64,000 bases of DNA from CAVVEQ01 sp963747315 (lineage in GTDB: Bacteria > Chloroflexota > Anaerolineae > Anaerolineales > Anaerolineaceae), in contig CAVVEQ010000007.1 in assembly GCA_963747315.1 (NCBI GenBank), positions 1 to 64,000 on the forward strand, in the 5' to 3' direction. The notes under the pieces are model-generated. The model was not told where the DNA came from. It ran no database searches and was given only the letters and a program-made list of their open reading frames with translations. Below are positions 19,523 to 28,961 of the stretch, in pieces (the stretch's first letter is position 1; every line of letters begins with the position of its first letter). The position numbers and the translations under genes were made by a program.

Positions 19523-20537
19523 TCAATCAAAATTCAAGATCGATTTTCGCAGTTCGCCCCACCTGAGCGAATCGGCGATGCCCAGCTCGATGGGCAGGTC
19601 GGCTTTCCAGCCCAGCAGGCGTTCGGCGGTATCGGCGTTGGCGAACGACCCGGCCACATCCCCCGGGCGCGGGGGCGATTCGCGGCTGGGTACGGGCTTG
19701 CCGTAGACCTTCTCGAAGGCGGTCAGCAGCTCGCGCACGGTCACGCCCCGCCCGGTGCCCAGGTTGATCACCAGGTAGTTTTCCGCCGGGTTGCCGGCGC
19801 GGGTAAAGGTTTCATCAAAATTCACCGTGGCGCGGATGTGCGCGCGGGCCAAATCCCAGACGTGGATGTAATCCCGCACGCCGGTACCATCCCGGGTGGG
19901 GTAATGGGTGCCGGTGATCTCGAAGACTTGCTGATTGCCCAGGGCGGTATCCACCAGCTTGCCGATGATGTGCGAGGGGTCCTTCACGTGGATGCCGGAG
20001 CGCATCTTGCGGGTCCGCGCCGATGGGGTTGAAGTAGCGCAGGGCGATTCCGCGCATGCCGTAGGCAGCGCAGAAATCCTTGAGGATCATCTCCATGGTC
20101 AGCTTGGTGCGCGCATAGGGGCTGATGGGTTTGAGCGGCGAATCCTCGGTGACCATGAAACCGGGCACCACGTCGTAGAGCGCGGCGGTGGAGCTGAAGA
20201 CGACGCGCTTGCAGCCCAGGTCTCGCAAGCTTCGGAAGAGCTCCAGCGATTTGGCCACGTTCTCGCGGTAATACTCGAAGGGCATCGCCATCGATTCGGG
20301 CACCACGATCAGCGCCGCGCAGTGCACCACCGCCTGGATATCGGGATGCTCGCGGAAGATGCGTTCCACCGCGCCGGCATCGGCGATATCCGCCTGGTAG
20401 AAGACGCGCCCGCGGGTGAACTCGACCCGCCCGGTGATGAGCGAATCCAGGATGACGGGGGTGTGGCCTTCATCCTCCAAGGCCGAGCAGATGGTGCTGC
20501 CGATGTATCCGGCTCCGCCGGTGATGAGATATTTCAT
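19523..20537 (-). CDS. galE: UDP-glucose 4-epimerase, one frameshift
   Basis: GalE interconverts UDP-glucose and UDP-galactose and supplies galactose for surface glycans. It is an extended short-chain dehydrogenase: TGGAGYIGSTICSALED (NAD loop), FSSTAALYD (catalytic Ser/Thr) and YARTKLTME (YxxxK). The frame changes at about 20008-20012: ALRYFNPIGADP continues as KMRSGIHVKDPSHIIG. This removes one base and restores a normal ~337-residue protein ending in LNFD. The C-terminal part has VRDYIHVWDLARAH and INLGTGRGVTVREL. It is 6 bp after a GT2 gene, pointing to a glycan operon. Confidence 0.93.
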
Positions 20538-20543
20538 CAGGGT

Positions 20544-21536
20544 CTATCCTTCATGGGTGAAGCTACGGATGAGATAAACGGGTCGGTGCTTTACTTCCTG
20601 GAATATGTAGCCGATGTACAGGCCAATGATCCCCAGCGAGGTGAGCACACAGCCGCCGATGATCAGCAGCATGAACATGAGCGAGCTCCAGCCCGGTTCC
20701 AGGGTGGATTGCCGCCCGCCAAACCACAGGCTGAGCACGTAGATCACCTCGATCAGGGCAAGCACAAAAAAGAGGATCCCGATCGAGATGCTGATATAGA
20801 GCGGCACCAGGGAGAAGGAGAAGGTCGCGTTGACCGCCAGGTTCATCATCTTGCGGGTGGTGTACTTGGATTCGCCCGCCATGCGCTCGGCGGGGGCAAA
20901 TTCCAGGATGGCGGTCTTGAACCCGCTCCAGGCCACCATGCCGCGCAGAAAGCGGTGGTATTCCGGCATGCGGCGCAAGGAGAGCACCACCTGCCGGGTG
21001 AGCAGGCGGAAATCCGCCCCGCCGGGGAGGATGTAGGTATCCCCGATGCGGTTGACCATTTTATAGAAAAGCCCGGAGGTCATCCTTTTGAAAGCTGATA
21101 GGTTTTCCTGATCCAAACGGCGGGTGAGCACCACTTCCGCTCCCTGCTCTGCCATTTCCAGCATCTGCCCGATCAGCTCGGGGGGATGCTGCCCGTCGCC
21201 ATCCAGGGAAATGACGAAATCCGCGTCGGCGTGATCCAGCCCGGCAGTGAGGGCAGCCTGGTGTCCGAAGTTGCGGCTGAGCTCAATAACGGACACCCGC
21301 TTATCCTGCCTTGCGATCGCTTGCAGTTTTTCCTGGGTTTTATCCACCGAACCGTCGTTGACATAGATGATCCCAAAATCATATTTCAAGGGGTCAATGG
21401 CTCTGATAAGCCGCTCGTGAAACGCGGCAATAACAGCTTCCTCGTTGAAAACCGGGATGACCAGGTCTACTCGGGGGGCTTTATCGCTGTGCTTTTCTTT
21501 TGTTTTTTTTGAGGGCGAACCGGTTTTCGGGCTCAT
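20544..21536 (-). CDS. Polyprenyl-phosphate glycosyltransferase, GT2 DPM1/GtrB-like
   Basis: The 330-residue protein has an N-terminal GT-A domain: VDLVIPVFNEEAVIAAFHERL, IIYVNDGSVDKT, FGHQAALTAGLDHADADFVISLDGDGQHPPEL (catalytic D-x-D region) and GGADFRLLTRQV. Two C-terminal membrane helices follow at about residues 238-262 and 278-302. This is the GtrB/DPM1-with-TM architecture that loads a sugar (often glucose or mannose) on undecaprenyl phosphate for flipping and use by GT-C enzymes. It precedes galE on the same strand. Confidence 0.92.
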   Translation of the reverse strand: MSPKTGSPSKKTKEKHSDKAPRVDLVIPVFNEEAVIAAFHERLIRAIDPLKYDFGIIYVNDGSVDKTQEKLQAIARQDKRVSVIELSRNFGHQAALTAGLDHADADFVISLDGDGQHPPELIGQMLEMAEQGAEVVLTRRLDQENLSAFKRMTSGLFYKMVNRIGDTYILPGGADFRLLTRQVVLSLRRMPEYHRFLRGMVAWSGFKTAILEFAPAERMAGESKYTTRKMMNLAVNATFSFSLVPLYISISIGILFFVLALIEVIYVLSLWFGGRQSTLEPGWSSLMFMLLIIGGCVLTSLGIIGLYIGYIFQEVKHRPVYLIRSFTHEG

Positions 21537-21593
21537 ACGTTTCCTCGCTATTAAAGTATTATACCAATCGCGAAGGAGAGCCGGCCTTCCCGA

Positions 21594-23876
21594 TCAATGC
21601 CGTCGGACCAGGTACAGCGCACTTCCGTCAGTGATCATTTCCACCTCCCCCTGTTCCGCAGCATGTATCCAGGATTCGTCCGGGATGGATTCTGCCAATT
21701 CATTCCAGAAGATGCCTTGGGGTGAAAGCACTTGCCAATCCGAAGCCAGGGTATCGGTCAGGTCGCTCCCATCCAGGAGGATGATCGATGGGGGAGAGCG
21801 TCGCAGGAACTTCTTTAGATCAGGTGGAGAAACACCACCGGGCAGTAACAGTGTAAAGTCGCCATACGCTAATGCGAGCGCAGTTCCTTCCTCCCCGGAA
21901 TCGATCACCTTCAATGTCACCCCGGGTTCCAGCAGGTATTCCTGCCCCTTCTCCAACAGGTGGCTCTTCGCGCCATTCTGGCGAAGGGAATTCTCCAACC
22001 TGCGGTTGGCGGCATTGGCGGGTACCATTTCTCCCCAGAGAACACTTTTTACCTCAACCTGCTCGGCGAGGAATGGCAGACCAGCCAGCGGTTTGGCTTG
22101 AGAATCAGTAAGGATCAGCCCGTTCAGGCCTCGATCGAACGGGGAAAACCGCGCATCCAGCCGGGAGGCTAGCTCCCGCCCGCTGGCAGCGCCGTTTATC
22201 AGGTACGTCTGCCCGCGAGGCGTTTGTATGATCACCGCGTGGCTGTTTTCCAATCCCGGCAGAAGGATGTGCAGTTTTCCATCCGGCCGGGCAGCCGCGC
22301 CCATCCAGCTGACCATGGCAGCCGCCGCGCAAATGGTTATCAGGACCGCCGGTTTCGCCTGCCCCGGGAAGCGTCTGGCAAACAGGTAAATTCCAGCGGC
22401 AGCGGCAAGCAGGATCAGCACCCAGAGGAAACCAGACTCGGAAATCCTGATCGATCCGGGTAAATTCGAAAATCTCTGCACCACCGAGATGGTGTAGGTT
22501 AGAAATGGAAGCGTAAACCACCCCAGCACCTGTCCAAGGGGCAGCGCGATCATTCCCCCGAGCATGGCTACCGCACCCAGGGACATCACCAGGGGCTGAA
22601 CGGGCAGGATCAGGGGATTGGCGATGATGGCGCTGAGCGAAAACTGGTGAAAGTGCCAGGCCATCAGCGGCAGGGTCGCGATCTGGGCTGCCAGGGTGAG
22701 CAGAAAAAATTCACCCACCGGTTCTGCGATGGCTCGGGCTTTCCCCGGCGCCATCCGCCCTGCCAACCAGTTGGAAAACCAGTGCATCAGGGGTCCGCCA
22801 ACCACGATCAACCCCAGGGTTGCGGCAAATGAAAGCTGGAAGCTCACATCCCAAAGGAGATAAGGATTGATGAGGCACATGACCGCGGCGGAAAAGACCA
22901 GGGTGTTCAGCCCGGCACCGCGCCTGCCGATCTGCGTGCCCAGGATGGCCATGGCGCCCATGATGGCTGCCCGCATCACCGCCGGTTCCATGCCCACCAG
23001 CAGCGCGTAGAGGAAAACCGCCACGATCGAAAAGATCGCTGCCTTCCAGCGCGAGGTGAAGAGCCGCAGCGCCCAAAAGACAAACGCGGAAACGATGGCG
23101 ATATTGAACCCGGAAATGGCGATGATGTGTGCCGTGCCGGTCTCCTGGAAAGCCTCCGTAAGGCTCTCGGGCAGGTCCTGGTCAAGGCCAAGCAGGATGC
23201 CCGCCAGCAGCGCTGCCTGCGGCTGGGGCAGGATCTGGTTGATGACTGTGTATCCCCGCAGCCGGAGGGTATAAAGCGCTGAAAGCACGGGGTTTCCATG
23301 ACCGCGGGATATCACTTCCACCTTCGGGAAGGCGACCAGGGTCTGGATGCCCTGGCGCGCGAGGTAATCGCGGTAGGAAAACGATTCTTCCTCCGGAGGG
23401 GTTTCCGGTTCTCCGGTGATCCGGACCAGGTCGCCGTAACGAATATCCGTTCCCGGCCAGGTTTGAACCTGGATCATTCCTGAGGTAGGCGACTCGCTGC
23501 CGGACTCACCCGGAGAGACCTCTGCCCGGAATGAGGTTGTCCTTCCGTTGGAGACCGGCAGGTTGGAAACGACCGCGGAAAAAGTGATCTCCCCCTTGTC
23601 ATTATGGAACGCGATATGATCCGGTGAGAACCCGGAAGGCGGGAGCGGATACCGCCAGGCGCCAAGCGCGAGCGCGGCCAGAAGCACCGCCAACGGCAGG
23701 GGGCTTATCCCGCGCCAGGATTGGAGAAGCACGACGCGGGCAGTGAGGCGTTTTTCCAGGAACGCGAGGAGGGAGCAGAGAATGAAAACGGAGAAGAGCA
23801 GGGGTTTGGGAACGGCGCTTACGCTGCCCAGCCAGATGCCTGCGAGGAATGCCGCGGAGAGCCAGAGCAGAGGCAT
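21594..23876 (-). CDS. comEC: ComEC/Rec2 family DNA uptake protein
   Basis: ComEC forms the inner-membrane channel for transforming DNA. The 760-residue protein has the N-terminal DUF4131/OB region, then the competence domain with LLAGILLGLDQDLPESL, GTAHIIAISGFNIAIVSAF and GMEPAVMRAAIMGAM, about 10 membrane helices, and a C-terminal metallo-beta-lactamase-like domain (residues ~545-760). In that last domain the usual HxHxDH is absent: the equivalent segment reads LILTDSQAKPLAGLPF. The channel therefore appears intact while the proposed nuclease site is lost. It stands alone, downstream of the glycan genes. Confidence 0.9.
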   Translation of the reverse strand: MPLLWLSAAFLAGIWLGSVSAVPKPLLFSVFILCSLLAFLEKRLTARVVLLQSWRGISPLPLAVLLAALALGAWRYPLPPSGFSPDHIAFHNDKGEITFSAVVSNLPVSNGRTTSFRAEVSPGESGSESPTSGMIQVQTWPGTDIRYGDLVRITGEPETPPEEESFSYRDYLARQGIQTLVAFPKVEVISRGHGNPVLSALYTLRLRGYTVINQILPQPQAALLAGILLGLDQDLPESLTEAFQETGTAHIIAISGFNIAIVSAFVFWALRLFTSRWKAAIFSIVAVFLYALLVGMEPAVMRAAIMGAMAILGTQIGRRGAGLNTLVFSAAVMCLINPYLLWDVSFQLSFAATLGLIVVGGPLMHWFSNWLAGRMAPGKARAIAEPVGEFFLLTLAAQIATLPLMAWHFHQFSLSAIIANPLILPVQPLVMSLGAVAMLGGMIALPLGQVLGWFTLPFLTYTISVVQRFSNLPGSIRISESGFLWVLILLAAAAGIYLFARRFPGQAKPAVLITICAAAAMVSWMGAAARPDGKLHILLPGLENSHAVIIQTPRGQTYLINGAASGRELASRLDARFSPFDRGLNGLILTDSQAKPLAGLPFLAEQVEVKSVLWGEMVPANAANRRLENSLRQNGAKSHLLEKGQEYLLEPGVTLKVIDSGEEGTALALAYGDFTLLLPGGVSPPDLKKFLRRSPPSIILLDGSDLTDTLASDWQVLSPQGIFWNELAESIPDESWIHAAEQGEVEMITDGSALYLVRRH

Positions 23877-23896
23877 GGGGATATTATAGTGAATAA

Positions 23897-26163
23897 TTAA
23901 TTAGTAAAAATCAACAAAGCCAATGATTCAGATTTTGTGAATATTAGTTTCATTCCCCAACAGACAAATTTCATCCCATAATATTCATTCAGGCAGCCGA
24001 CATACCAATTTAAGGGATCCGGAGGAATATCCAAAGTGATTTGATTGTTATATGGCGCCAGTTGGATTTGATCCAGCCCGGAGTTCTTAGCCTGAAATAA
24101 TTTCCGCTTCCCGCGCATCAAATTCGGTCGCAAAAACGCTTATTTGCCTGGTCAGGTTACCTACGGATACCAGTCCTATAACACCAATTATCAGGACTGA
24201 GATCGAAGTAAAAATGAGTATCAAGGGTGTGGATTCCCGCTTGATCGAATCTCGATGACCAAAGTAAATTGAAATTATGAAGTATTGAACCACCAATAAA
24301 TATATTGGTATGAACATGGTTCGCAAGGGGAGGTAATTATTCACCAATGCGGATGGTAGCAGCGTGATTATGGTGAGCATGATGGGTAATAAAAGAAGGA
24401 TAAACTGACCAAAAGCTGTGCGGGGAAAATGTTTCGCAAATCGAAGAGGTGTCGGGGCAACCCGGCCAATCGTGTACCCTGCCAGCAGGGCGATGAAGAA
24501 AGCTGCCAATCCAATACCTGATTTTTCCAGGAAGATGACGCGGAAACTCGATTGAATGAGATTGAAAATATTGGTGAAAATATCCATCGGGTTTATTGAA
24601 AAACCTAAAAGACCCACCCGATTGGCCGAAGCCGGGGCGTTGGCAACCACTAAAATTCCCCCCATCATTCCAATGAGAAATCCGATAACCAACCCTCTAT
24701 GCCGGGTAAAATCTCTTATTTACGATAAGGATAAGTACAACCAGACAATAAACTGCGAACAAAAAGAGAGAAGCCGCCTCGCTGAAACCCATGGCAAAAA
24801 AACCCACCAGGGCAAAAACGAGAGCTTGCTTAAGTTGTCCAACACCATCGTAACGCCCGGATGTAAAAACAAGAACCAGACCTATGAAGATGTTTAATAG
24901 AAACAGACTTCCAGTGACGATTAGCGAGTGAAGAGTCCAATAAATGGATTCATACAAAGCAGGCGCAATCAGCGAGGTCGTAACTAAAACGATCAAGGCA
25001 AAAAGGATGGCGATAAAACGAGAATTCCATTTGGCTTTTGGCACATTATTATCTTTTTCAATAAACAGTTGCCTGATAAAGTAATATTGGCTCGCACCTA
25101 CTCCCAGAAAAGCGATCATTGCGCCAAAAGGTATGCTGGCTTTTCCAAAAGAGAATGCCAAATAGTTAAGCACATGGCTCGAAAATCGGCCATTGATTTC
25201 CAAATAGTTATTAAAAATAGCCCCAAAGAAACCGTATCGCTGCAGAATATTGATGTAACAGAAATCATCTAAATACAGCCGATTAAGAAAACCGGTTGCA
25301 ATAATTAATAACGCAAGTAGCGCATATACGATGCTAATTAAAATACATGCCCATTTAACAAGTGGCTTGAGAGGGATCTTTGAAACAACATTGTTCATGT
25401 ATCGGATCGGGCTGAAACGACCCCACAAAAGGGTGTGAAAAAGAAAAATGATGTATCCCACCGCAATGAAGAAAAATGGGAGTAAAAGAAAATTTATCAC
25501 ACCATAATAAAACCCCTCCCTCACCGGGAGAACTAGCTCAAATTCTGGTTGGGTTTTTGGGTCCAATAAGGAGGTTATCGTTTTGCTGTCTATTGTGGTT
25601 GCGATTTTGACTGGATGGCTGGTTTCCATCACCATGCTTACTTGTTTCCACGCCCGCCCGTTCCATGAGAGTTCGGCTTGACCGTCTTTATCCAGTTTTA
25701 TCCGGACGGATTCAGATTCAATTTGGCTATTTTGATCCATCGCGAGGGACTCAAAAGGTATATCGCCCAGGCCGCTTCTCAGCCAAATAATATCCACAAA
25801 ACTGTCTTTCTGTCCTTGAAAATTAAGCGATATGTGGGTGATCGGGGCGAGAATAATATTCCTCGTCAATGGAAGCACAAACCACACCACCAGGCAAAAA
25901 AATAATGTTTTAAAAATAATTCTAACGAGTGTTTCTCGTTTTGGCGTTCCAATAATGTCAGGGCGCAACCACATCAATCCAAAAACCGGCAGGGTCAGCA
26001 GCAGCCCAATTCCTCCAGAAACAGCGGCATATTTTTGGCTTATGACCCCGCCGAGAGGTTGAAGCATAATTAAATATATGCATATCCATAAACTCACCCA
26101 AACCAATAGAAAAATACCAACACCGTACCATTTCGGGGGATATCTGCTGAAAGAATTTTTCAT
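23897..26163 (-). CDS. Membrane protein: beta-rich N-terminal module fused to GT-C-like domain, two frameshifts
   Basis: Residues ~8-110 hold three membrane helices, residues ~115-215 the beta-rich extracytoplasmic module shared in this locus (DIIWLRSGLGDIPFESL and AELSWNGRAWKQVSMVME), then a GT-C-like region with NRLYLDDFCYINILQRYG (acidic loop after the first helix) and many helices. The frame shifts twice: near 24705-24712 (T4 read as T3 gives NKRFTRHRGLVIGF) and near 24092-24098 (one T too many in ATTATTTCAG gives EAEIIQAKNSGLDQ). Together ~755 residues. The C-terminal domain differs from the other locus members. The 296-bp gap upstream to 26460 shows no gene. Confidence 0.78.
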
Positions 26164-26459
26164 ATTCCCATTCCGGGGTTTATCAGACCGAGAAATCAAA
26201 TCACCATTCTGAAAAGTCCGCCAAACAGACGTTGTTCATCAAAAGGAGACCGCGCGAAATTTGGATTAAAGGCTCGCTGCAGATCGGAGCGTGACCGGAA
26301 GGAAGTATAGCAGAATGCACGGGGGTCTCTTCCGAAATACCAGCAGGGCGATGCGGTTGAAGAATGCGCCGGAGATCTGGGGCAATTCCTGTGTGTATTA
26401 TGTGGTGCAAAACAGGTCGAGTGGCCATTCCAGATAATTGTTTGAATGATTCTGACAAG

Positions 26460-28124
26460 TTACTGTTCAAGACTGACCAGTGAAAAGGTTTGGTTGCCAA
26501 AAACAATATTCGCTTGAAGCCATTCCGGAATAGGATTTCGGACAACTGCAATCCCGGCTTGATTTCGACGGCCAAACTCCAGGTATTTCTCAAGTTTTTG
26601 ATCCCCCGGCAATAAATCAATCTTCGACCATTCCTTCAATTCCTTTTCCATGTTCATGGCGAGGGAAATATTGCCTGGCGCAAGCCGGGTGAGATCATTT
26701 GGATCGAATGCGACCGGGTGAAGGGCTTGAAAACGAACCGCACCTCCCAAATAAAGTGGCGGGATGGAAATAACTGCGGTGTTTTTTTCTACGTTGCTGC
26801 GAATATATTCGATTATTTCCGATTCGTCCTTTTTTTCCTGTCCCGGACATACGATCTTGCCATTAATTAGACATTCGAGTGTCTGTAATCGATAGTTCGG
26901 AAAACGAAAACCCGGAAATTGATCCGTGTAAGTTTTTGGGAACATCAGCGAAAAAACAACGATTATGCAAATTGCGAGACCTGCTGATCCAATTCTGCGC
27001 AAATTGCCAAGGCCTGATGCTGTTTCAGAATTATTCCAAGACAACGCCAGAGGCCAGAAAACCAATATTTCCAGCAAGGGTATTACATAGCGTAATCCGC
27101 GAATCAGATCAAGAAAGATAGGAAGTTGGTGTAATTTCGATTCAATAAACATCTCGAATGTGCTTAATCCCACGCTGATAATTAATATTCCCGCAATCCA
27201 TAACAGGATCAGTCCCAGTCTTTGCCTTTCTCCCGGATGACGGAAAACCAGAGCGGATCCGAGATACGCAATGGGAATTAATGAATATGTCAGTCCGGTA
27301 TACAAAAATCTTGAAAAGGTAAATCTGATCTGGAAAGTCGACGGGAATGTTCTTTCTAAAAAAGCGGTCGCTTCTTCATAATTTATTGAACTCACAGAAG
27401 TAAAATCGCGGTTATTACTGTATTGATAAACAAAAGGAATCGTGATCAGTACAAAAATGAAAGCATAGAGAAATTGGTTCAGAAGATGGTGTTTCCACGA
27501 AATCCCAGCGGGTTTGAACACAAGATATCCCAGCCAGGCAGAGAATGCTATTGCCGGCGTGGAAACCGGGTGAACATAGATCAACAAAGCCGTTGCGATC
27601 ATCACCAGCCAACGAAGGCGGGGTTTTGAAAGGGACAGAAAAACCAGGAGAAGCAGCCAGGGAAAGAATGCCTGAAACATCATGCGCGGTTGGGGATCGT
27701 ACCAGATCCCCCAATAATCCCCTGCTTGCGTATAAATGATGAGAATTGTGGTCAACCCTAATAATAATGAGAAGAATCTAGATTTATAGACAAGCTTTCC
27801 TAAAAAATAGAATCCCGTAAGTTGAATAAAAACGTACGGGATCATCAGAAGAATATACGATAATCCGTACCCACCCGTGAATATTGTGAGCAACCTGATT
27901 ATAGGCACCTGCAGACTGGTGTAATACCCAAAATTCCCCGGCGAGTTAAATAAGGAATCCTCGGCAAATGCTTCCGGATGATCCAGCGAAGCCGCGTATG
28001 CTGAAAGATAGGCCGCATCACTATGAAGATCGCTGAATGGGGATAATCCATTCCATCGACCCAAGAAGAAAAGCACGGATAAAAGAAAAAAGAACAGTAC
28101 GATAAACCCGTCGCGCCTATTCAA
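26460..28124 (-). CDS. GT-C-like multi-pass membrane glycosyltransferase; probably the C-terminal part of the upstream ORF
   Basis: The 554-residue ORF has about 11 membrane helices. The first outer loop contains FSDLHSDAAYLSAYAAS with the acidic residues typical of GT-C enzymes, and an extracytoplasmic end domain holds LYLGGAVRFQALHP and a Cys pair (ECLINGKIVC). The first codon would be TTG with no good ribosome binding site. The frame is the same as that of the preceding module ORF, separated only by TGA at 28199-28197 and 24 sense codons, so both probably form one 832-residue protein interrupted by a base substitution. Confidence 0.75.
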   Translation of the reverse strand: MNRRDGFIVLFFFLLSVLFFLGRWNGLSPFSDLHSDAAYLSAYAASLDHPEAFAEDSLFNSPGNFGYYTSLQVPIIRLLTIFTGGYGLSYILLMIPYVFIQLTGFYFLGKLVYKSRFFSLLLGLTTILIIYTQAGDYWGIWYDPQPRMMFQAFFPWLLLLVFLSLSKPRLRWLVMIATALLIYVHPVSTPAIAFSAWLGYLVFKPAGISWKHHLLNQFLYAFIFVLITIPFVYQYSNNRDFTSVSSINYEEATAFLERTFPSTFQIRFTFSRFLYTGLTYSLIPIAYLGSALVFRHPGERQRLGLILLWIAGILIISVGLSTFEMFIESKLHQLPIFLDLIRGLRYVIPLLEILVFWPLALSWNNSETASGLGNLRRIGSAGLAICIIVVFSLMFPKTYTDQFPGFRFPNYRLQTLECLINGKIVCPGQEKKDESEIIEYIRSNVEKNTAVISIPPLYLGGAVRFQALHPVAFDPNDLTRLAPGNISLAMNMEKELKEWSKIDLLPGDQKLEKYLEFGRRNQAGIAVVRNPIPEWLQANIVFGNQTFSLVSLEQ

Positions 28125-28196
28125 GATTTTCCCATTTGAATTATCTTGAGAGAGTCCTGAAAGGAAGTGAAGTTTATCGTCGACTTCCTTAACGAT

Positions 28197-28958
28197 TCAT
28201 AAACTCCTGCCACCCAGCTTTATCGAAACATGCACCAGGAATAGCGTGATCGTCAAGAACAGGAAGGAAATCGAAAACCAGTAAGAAAGCCAGACCGGTA
28301 ATCGATGGTAAGCGTCTACCTGAAAACCAACCTCGAAGGTCGCGGGGGATTCGGTAGAAACCAATAGAGTCGATGGCTCTGGATTTTCGTCCACCATAAT
28401 CGAAACTTCTGTTGGAACTGACGAAGCAGTGAAAACCAGACGGCTGAAATCTCCGGTGCGGCCAGTCCATTCCAAAGCGGCGGGCTGCGCACCCGAATAG
28501 GTTAACCCTGACGGCGTTTGCTCCCATTCTCCTTCCTTCTCCAATTGCCCAAATCCAATATCCCCCAAGCTGGAGTTGAACCATTGTAAGGTGACTGACC
28601 GCCCGGCAATACCTCCAGGGATTTGAACATTGAATTGATGCGTCGGAAGCAGTTGAATATAAAAAGGTGTTTTTTGGGTTGAGTAAACAGCAAGTAACCC
28701 AATGAGCGCTGAAAGCAGGAGCCAGCCTATCCGCCCGGATCTGTTGTATTCATTGAGTTTGATCAGAATGAATCTTGTAAGAAGGAGGTAAATAAGCAGG
28801 ATCAGAAAAATGAATAGGAACAAGACAAAAAACGGTTCGCGGCGGCTGAGGACGGGGGTTTGAATGAAAAGGAGATATATAAAAAATGAAATTAAAGCTG
28901 CTGAAATGATCGAGCCAAACATAGGCAACACGCGGATTTGTCTTGTTTGAATTTTCAT
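28197..28958 (-). CDS. Beta-rich N-terminal module of the glycan locus (copy B), ends at in-frame TGA
   Basis: The 253-residue ORF has two N-terminal membrane helices with TPVLSRREPF between them (the locus motif is S-K/R-R-E), a third helix, then the extracytoplasmic beta-rich domain with TLQWFNSSLGDIGFGQLEKEGEW and AALEWTGRTGDFSRLVF, and a final helix at residues ~220-245. It stops at TGA 28199-28197; the downstream GT-C ORF is in the same frame. ATG at 28958 begins right after the stop of copy A's gene (28962). Function unknown. Confidence 0.75.
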   Translation of the reverse strand: MKIQTRQIRVLPMFGSIISAALISFFIYLLFIQTPVLSRREPFFVLFLFIFLILLIYLLLTRFILIKLNEYNRSGRIGWLLLSALIGLLAVYSTQKTPFYIQLLPTHQFNVQIPGGIAGRSVTLQWFNSSLGDIGFGQLEKEGEWEQTPSGLTYSGAQPAALEWTGRTGDFSRLVFTASSVPTEVSIMVDENPEPSTLLVSTESPATFEVGFQVDAYHRLPVWLSYWFSISFLFLTITLFLVHVSIKLGGRSL

Positions 28959-28961
28959 TTT

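Noticed and set aside
19935..21098. 387-residue plus-strand ORF
   Set aside because: Lies entirely opposite galE and the GT2 gene; low-complexity His/Gly/Asp composition typical of an antisense shadow.
26201..26620. 139-residue minus-strand ORF before the 23.9-26.2 kb gene
   Set aside because: Overlaps the end of the GT-C gene in another frame and shows no family or ribosome binding site.
28197..28199. Second in-frame TGA as another selenocysteine codon
   Set aside because: It is not in a redox motif, falls at the end of a membrane helix, and the following sequence gives only a poor hairpin. A substitution or a true gene end is simpler.
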